Assembly: GCA_041648755.1 (NCBI GenBank)
Contig: JBAZOJ010000018.1
Span: 1 to 27,145, forward strand
Direction: 5' to 3'
DNA from: JBAZOJ01 sp041648755
Lineage (GTDB): Bacteria > Planctomycetota > B143-G9
Length of the DNA: 27,145 nucleotides
The position numbers and the translations under genes were made by a program. Positions 23,082-27,145 of the stretch are shown one piece after another (positions within the stretch are counted from its first letter, which is position 1; the number at the start of each line of letters is the position of its first letter). The notes below the pieces were generated by a model that searched no databases, was not told the DNA's origin, and worked only from the letters and a program-made list of their open reading frames with translations.

Positions 23082-24626
23082 ATGGTTCGTTCAGCCACCG
23101 TGCTGCTCCTGATTTTCGCCTGTCTTGCGTCCACGCAATTCATAGATGCTGAGGACCGTGTACCGATCCAGGGCCCAATCGCACTTGTCTCCATTGATAC
23201 TGGCGCTTTTCAAATGGGCTCCGGGAAGGGCGACCGCGACACTACGCCAGTTCACCTCGTGAATATCACCCACAAATTTCAAATGGGTGCGACAGAGGTC
23301 ACTCAGGCGCAGTATTCCGCGGTAATGAACGCAAATCCGAGCAGCTTTGTGGGGAATGACCTGCCAGTAGAGAACGTGAGATGGAATGAAGCAGTCGAAT
23401 TCTGCCGCAAGCTGACGGAATCAGAGCGTGCGAAAGGGAATATTCCTGAAGGGATGGAGTATCGTCTTCCTACGGAGTCCGAATGGGAGTACTGCTGCCG
23501 TGCGGGCACCACGACGGAGTTCTGCTGTGGCGACGACGCGAAGTTGCTTGGCGAATTTGCATGGCTGGACACTAATTCTGACGAGAAGACGCACGCGGCG
23601 GGAACTAAGAAGCCGAATGCGTGGGGCCTATATGACATGCACGGAAACGTGTGGGAATGGTGCCTCGACTGGTATGCGGAATACCAGCCAAACGAGCAAA
23701 CCGATCCGGTCGGTCCGGGAGCGGGCGAATTCCGTGTGATGCGGGGAGGTTACTGGAAACTCAGTGCATCCGACAGTCGCTCAGCCGTCCGCTCGGGGGC
23801 AAGTCCCGGCTACAGGGGAAGCGGTTGCGGGGGCTTCCGCATAGTGCTTGCCTCGCGGCTCGATCTGGAAGAGGCGCGCAAGGCCGAGGAAACACGCAGG
23901 AAGAATGCGATTCAGAATTGGTTCGACAATGCCCCACTCCGGCTTGTTGCAGTCCCAGCCGGAACATTTGAAATGGGCGCGTGGAGGTATTTAAGCGCGA
24001 CTCCGCATCGCGTCAATATTTCCAGGTCATTCTACGTTGGCGTGACAGAAGTCACGCAGGGGCAGTATCGTGCGCTGATGAAGGCAAATCCCAGCGGGTT
24101 CCAGGGCGCGGACCTGCCCGTGGATCGGGTGTCCTGGAACGAAGCAATGGAGTTCTGCCGCAAGTTGACTGTCGCTGAACGAAGGCGGGGCAACCTCCCG
24201 GAGAAGATCGAGTACAGATTGCCGACGGAGGCTGAGTGGGAGTATTGCTGCAAGGCTGGAAGCACGACGGAATACTCGTTCGGCGATGACGCCAGGCTCC
24301 TTGGTGACTACGGTTGGTTCGAGGATAACTCCGGGAAGAAGACGAATCCGGTGGCGGCCAAGAAGCCAAATCCGTGGGGCCTGTACGATATGCATGGAAA
24401 CGTCTGGGAGTGGTGCCTCGACTGGTACGAGGAATTTCTCACGGATGGGGAATTATCCGACCCCACCGGTCCGGAGTCAGGCCAGGCGCGCTTGTTGCGC
24501 GGCGGCTCGTGGAACGTGCCTGCCGGACGCTGCCACTCCACTTGCCGATTCAGATTCAGTCCCGACGGCAAGTACTACGCAGTCGGATTTAGAGTTGTCG
24601 CTGCGCCATTGCGGGAGAAACGATGA
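23082..24626 (+). CDS. Secreted protein with two SUMF1/FGE-sulfatase domains, first of array
   Basis: A 514-residue protein with a signal peptide (MVRSATVLLLIFACLAS, cleavage near DAED). GAGGAGGG upstream supports ATG 23082; the frame extends to 22968, inside the previous gene, only by chance. Domain 1 (~32-257) and domain 2 (~285-508) each show the C-type-lectin-like SUMF1 pattern: GAFQMGS/GTFEMGA, ATEVTQAQYSAVM, LPVENVRWNEAVEFCRKL, EYRLPTESEWEY, WGLYDMHGNVWEW, and RGG with a terminal GFR. A charged linker (about 260-280) joins them. The Cys pair of formylglycine-generating enzymes after RGGS is not matched: domain 1 has neither Cys, and domain 2 has only the second position (Cys484, plus Cys488). 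I infer binding or structural roles rather than sulfatase activation. Confidence 0.88.
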   Translation: MVRSATVLLLIFACLASTQFIDAEDRVPIQGPIALVSIDTGAFQMGSGKGDRDTTPVHLVNITHKFQMGATEVTQAQYSAVMNANPSSFVGNDLPVENVRWNEAVEFCRKLTESERAKGNIPEGMEYRLPTESEWEYCCRAGTTTEFCCGDDAKLLGEFAWLDTNSDEKTHAAGTKKPNAWGLYDMHGNVWEWCLDWYAEYQPNEQTDPVGPGAGEFRVMRGGYWKLSASDSRSAVRSGASPGYRGSGCGGFRIVLASRLDLEEARKAEETRRKNAIQNWFDNAPLRLVAVPAGTFEMGAWRYLSATPHRVNISRSFYVGVTEVTQGQYRALMKANPSGFQGADLPVDRVSWNEAMEFCRKLTVAERRRGNLPEKIEYRLPTEAEWEYCCKAGSTTEYSFGDDARLLGDYGWFEDNSGKKTNPVAAKKPNPWGLYDMHGNVWEWCLDWYEEFLTDGELSDPTGPESGQARLLRGGSWNVPAGRCHSTCRFRFSPDGKYYAVGFRVVAAPLREKR

Positions 24627-27060
24627 GGAAGCGGGATTTGCCTTCTTTTCTCTTGGCAAATGAGGTAATCGAATGCTCCGTCAGACTGTAGTGTTTATGC
24701 TTCTCTCCTGCTTCGCTGTGCCGCTCTTGACTTGGGCTGAGGACAACAAACAACCTCAAGGGCCGATTTCGCTGATTTCCATCAAAGCTGGCTCGTTCAA
24801 AATGGGCTCCAACCTTCCGCATTCCGGGAAACCTCCCAGCGAATTCGACCTTCCAAATCAGCGAGAGTACGAGAAACCCGCCCACAAGGTGACACTCACC
24901 AAGGCGTTCTCGATTGGTGCCACGGAGGTGACCCAGGCGCAGTACAAGGCCGTGATGACCGACAACCCGAGCGAATTCACTGGCGATGACCGTCCGGTTG
25001 ACAGTGTAAGCTGGCACGACGCGATGAAGTTCTGCCGCAAGATGACATCGTCCGAACGCAAGGCCGGGCGACTGCCGGAGGGAATGGAGTACCGCCTGCC
25101 CACTGAAGCTGAGTGGGAGTACTGCTGTCGGGCAGGAACGACGACGGAATTCTGTTTCGGCGACGATCCAGATCTGTTTGAAGACTATGGGTGGAACGAG
25201 GACACCGCAGTAAAAGGAACTCACCCTGTGCGCGGCAAGAAGGCAAATGCCTGGGGCCTCTACGATATGCATGGCAATGTCGGGGAATGGTGCCTCGACT
25301 GGTGCGATAGCGAGTACACACAAGCCGATGAAGTTGATCCCGCGGGAACTGTGATGGGTCGTAGCGTTACCGTGCGTGGCGGCTCTTGGGATAGCGGCGC
25401 GAACGAATGTCGCTCGGCCTACCGGTGCCCGGCTTATGAAGGCAGACCCGACGGCCGCGTCGGGTTTCGGGTTGTCCTTGCGCCCGTGATCGTTGTCGGA
25501 CAGGCGCGCCCGGCGGAAGCCGACGCGAAAGATGCCGACTGGTACAAGGACACATTCCTGCCGCTGGCTCCAATCTCTCCAGGCGCTTTCAAGATGGGCG
25601 CAGGAGGTTCAGAGTGGGCACAGCCGATTCGCGAGGTTACGATTACCCATGCGTTCTATATGGGTGCGACGGAGGTCACCCAGGGGCAGTACAACACCGT
25701 GATGAACGGCAACCCGAGCCACTTCAGGGGCGACAGTCTGCCTGTGGATTCGGTTACCTGGTATGACGCGATGGAGTTCTGCCGTATGCTGACGGAGATC
25801 GAGCACAAGGACGCCAAACTGCCGAAAGAGATGGAATATCGTCTGCCCACAGAGGCTGAATGGGAATTCTGCTGCCGGGCGGGAAGCACCGGCCCGTATT
25901 GCTTTGGCGGCTCTCCCGTTGTACTTGACTACGAAGACCAGAAGACGCTTGGCGAATACGCGTGGTTCTGTGACTTCGGGAAATTGGAAATGCATCCGGT
26001 TGGCACGAAGAAGCCGAATGCGTGGGGTCTGTACGATATGCACGGAAACGTGTGGGAATGGTGCCGGGATTGTTTTGCCGAGGTATATGACAAGGATGAG
26101 CTCACCGATCCCTTTGGGCCTTCTGACGGCTATTGGCGCTCCCTGAGAGGCGGCTCCATCTACTGTCAATGGCTGGGCGTTTGCTCCGCTGTGCGCTCGC
26201 CAGGCAACCCGCGGGGCAGGCAAGAGGATGTCGGCTTCCGGGTCGTTGCGGCGACTGCACCAATTCGCAAGTGAATCGTGTACTTTCTCTTGTTCAAGGA
26301 GGCGACATGTTCCGCCCTGTCTTCGTTCTGATGATTCTCGCCTGCTTCTTGCTTCCGGCCTTTCTGCCCGCGGAAGACGCAGCGCAGGTCAAGGGGCCCA
26401 TTGCACTGGTGCAAGTCAAGGCGGGTTCTTTCAAGATGGGCTCCGAGGATGGCTATCGCGAGAAACCAATCCATCTGGTGACTTTGAGCCACGCGTTCTT
26501 CATTGGAGCCAAAGAAGTAACCCAGGCACAGTACAAAGCGGTGATGGGCGAAAACCCAAGCGAGTTCAAGGGCGACGACCTGCCTGTGGATTCCGTCTCC
26601 TGGTACGATGCGATGAAGTTCTGCAGCAAGCTGACCGAGTCCGAACGGAAAAACGGGCATCTTCCTAAGGAAATGGAGTACCGGCTGCCAACTGAGGCTG
26701 AATGGGAGTACTGCTGTCGGGCGGGAAGCACCTCCAAGTTTTGCGTCGGCGACGACGATGCCCTGCTTGGCGATTACGCATGGTCGAAGGAAAACTCCGA
26801 AGAAAAGACGCATCCCGTGGGTGGGAAAAAGCCGAACGACTGGGGTATCTACGATATGCACGGCAATGTGTACGAATACTGTCTTGACTGGTTCGAGGAA
26901 GTGTACAGGGCGGAGGATCAAACCGACCCCATAGCGGCTGCCAAAATGGAAAATCGGGTATTCCGTGGCGGCTCCTGGAATAACGAAGCGCAGTACTGCC
27001 GCTCTTCCATACGGCGTTCGTGCGATCCCGTCTCTAAGAGCGAATACACGGGTTTTCGCG
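23172..27060 (+). repeat. Array of five complete SUMF1-domain coding repeats in three genes
   Basis: Five homologous segments of roughly 650-720 bases recur head to tail across three genes. All five keep the blocks TxVTQ.QY, EFC/KFC, EYRLPTE.EWEY/F-CC, W-G-Y-DMHGNV and RGG...GFR. The best DNA match I measured by eye is 23604-23664 against 26005-26065 (56 of 61 bases, all five differences synonymous). Confidence 0.85.
24673..26274 (+). CDS. Secreted protein with two SUMF1/FGE-sulfatase domains, second of array
   Basis: A 533-residue protein with a signal peptide (MLRQTVVFMLLSCFAVPLLT, then WAED). Domain 1 spans ~30-270 and domain 2 ~296-526. Both have the family blocks (IGATEVTQAQYKAVM and MGATEVTQGQYNTVM, EYRLPTEAEWEY/F-CC, WGLYDMHGNV, GFRVV). 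Domain 1 contains an extra ~18-residue insert after KMGS (NLPHSGKPPSEFDLPNQREY region). Domain 2 is unusual after RGGS: Cys498 falls where catalytic FGE has its first copper-binding Cys, and Cys504 lies one residue beyond the usual second Cys. Domain 1 has only Cys246 at the second position. Whether domain 2 could bind copper is uncertain. GAGGT precedes the ATG, and only 46 bases separate it from the previous gene. Confidence 0.88.
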   Translation: MLRQTVVFMLLSCFAVPLLTWAEDNKQPQGPISLISIKAGSFKMGSNLPHSGKPPSEFDLPNQREYEKPAHKVTLTKAFSIGATEVTQAQYKAVMTDNPSEFTGDDRPVDSVSWHDAMKFCRKMTSSERKAGRLPEGMEYRLPTEAEWEYCCRAGTTTEFCFGDDPDLFEDYGWNEDTAVKGTHPVRGKKANAWGLYDMHGNVGEWCLDWCDSEYTQADEVDPAGTVMGRSVTVRGGSWDSGANECRSAYRCPAYEGRPDGRVGFRVVLAPVIVVGQARPAEADAKDADWYKDTFLPLAPISPGAFKMGAGGSEWAQPIREVTITHAFYMGATEVTQGQYNTVMNGNPSHFRGDSLPVDSVTWYDAMEFCRMLTEIEHKDAKLPKEMEYRLPTEAEWEFCCRAGSTGPYCFGGSPVVLDYEDQKTLGEYAWFCDFGKLEMHPVGTKKPNAWGLYDMHGNVWEWCRDCFAEVYDKDELTDPFGPSDGYWRSLRGGSIYCQWLGVCSAVRSPGNPRGRQEDVGFRVVAATAPIRK

Positions 27061-27145
27061 TGGTCGTTGCCGTGGGCAACTTGGGTGTGGATGCACTGAA
27101 GGTGGAAGAGACCTGGCGGAATGAGGCGTTGCGAACCCCGCTTGT
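26307..27145 (+). CDS. Secreted SUMF1/FGE-sulfatase-domain protein, third of array, 3' truncated by window
   Basis: The frame opens at ATG 26307, with AAGGAGG upstream, and stays open to the last base (279 complete codons), so the gene continues outside the window. The product starts with a signal peptide (MFRPVFVLMILACFLLPAF, then LPAED). One complete SUMF1 domain spans about 28-250: VKAGSFKMGSEDG, GAKEVTQAQYKAVMG, LPVDSVSWYDAMKFC, EYRLPTEAEWEYCCRAGS, WGIYDMHGNVYEYC, then RGGSWNNEAQYCRSS and GFRVVV. The final residues (ALKVEETWRNEALRTPL) match the linker of the first array protein just before its second domain, so a second domain probably lies downstream. Only one of the two FGE active-site cysteines is present in the visible domain. 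Confidence 0.88.
   Translation, partial: MFRPVFVLMILACFLLPAFLPAEDAAQVKGPIALVQVKAGSFKMGSEDGYREKPIHLVTLSHAFFIGAKEVTQAQYKAVMGENPSEFKGDDLPVDSVSWYDAMKFCSKLTESERKNGHLPKEMEYRLPTEAEWEYCCRAGSTSKFCVGDDDALLGDYAWSKENSEEKTHPVGGKKPNDWGIYDMHGNVYEYCLDWFEEVYRAEDQTDPIAAAKMENRVFRGGSWNNEAQYCRSSIRRSCDPVSKSEYTGFRVVVAVGNLGVDALKVEETWRNEALRTPL

Noticed and set aside
26166..26921. Minus-strand frame (251 codons) opposite the SUMF1 array
   Set aside because: Similar antisense frames appear opposite each SUMF1 copy because the sense sequence is repeated; they are shadows, not genes.
23082..27145. SUMF1 array as a formylglycine-generating enzyme and sulfatase system
   Set aside because: The active-site cysteine pair is not matched in any visible domain, and no sulfatase is in the window.
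23082..27145. SUMF1 array as a diversity-generating retroelement target
   Set aside because: The fold is the kind used by such targets, but no reverse transcriptase or template repeat is present in the window.

Overview
This is a GC-rich bacterial segment. AGGAGG-type ribosome sites precede most genes, and there are many exported proteins. Several traits point, with moderate to low confidence, to the Planctomycetota/PVC group or an uncultivated relative: an ECF sigma factor with a very long membrane and extracytoplasmic tail, secreted tandem SUMF1/FGE-sulfatase-domain paralogues, exported PQQ-like beta-propellers, a FloA-type flotillin, bacterial myo-inositol-1-phosphate synthase and a ferredoxin-dependent 2-oxoacid oxidoreductase. 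No rRNA, tRNA, CRISPR array, transposase or phage gene was seen.

Layout. (1) 1-5.6 kb, + strand: the tail of a hybrid histidine kinase, a coupled secreted alpha/beta hydrolase, an ECF sigma factor carrying a transmembrane segment and STN-like domains, and a secreted leucine-rich-repeat protein. (2) 5.6-6.0 kb: a 415-base gap between convergent genes, with a GC-rich hairpin and a four-copy heptamer repeat. (3) 6.0-7.25 kb, - strand: a GAF/HD-GYP protein. (4) 7.3-11.8 kb, + strand: a four-subunit VOR-like 2-oxoacid:ferredoxin oxidoreductase, ilvE and panB. All three activities can meet at 2-oxoisovalerate, linking branched-chain amino acid breakdown or synthesis to pantothenate/CoA. A promoter with an overlapping dyad precedes the operon, and a strong hairpin sits just before panB. 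(5) 11.7-13.0 kb, - strand: the tRNA methylthiotransferase mtaB, whose 3' end overlaps panB antisense. (6) 13.1-17.1 kb, + strand: two unknown membrane proteins, inositol-phosphate synthase and an unknown exported protein, closed by a bidirectional terminator. (7) 17.2-18.4 kb, - strand: an exported beta-propeller under an exact TTGACA-17-TATAAT promoter. (8) 18.6-20.9 kb, + strand: a C-terminally short FloA coupled through a TTGA overlap to an exported PpiC-type isomerase. (9) 21.0-27.1 kb, + strand: a GT2 glycosyltransferase, a second exported beta-propeller, and three successive secreted SUMF1-domain proteins. The first two have two domains each; the third runs off the window and appears to enter a second domain.

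The least ordinary parts are the sigma factor with an STN-like sensory tail, the SUMF1 array (cysteine-rich, lacking the usual catalytic cysteine pair, with signs of exchange between copies), and the short FloA-isomerase pair. I found no convincing evidence for a complete, wholly new system. Most enzyme identities are motif-based and strong; the roles of the exported proteins are unknown.
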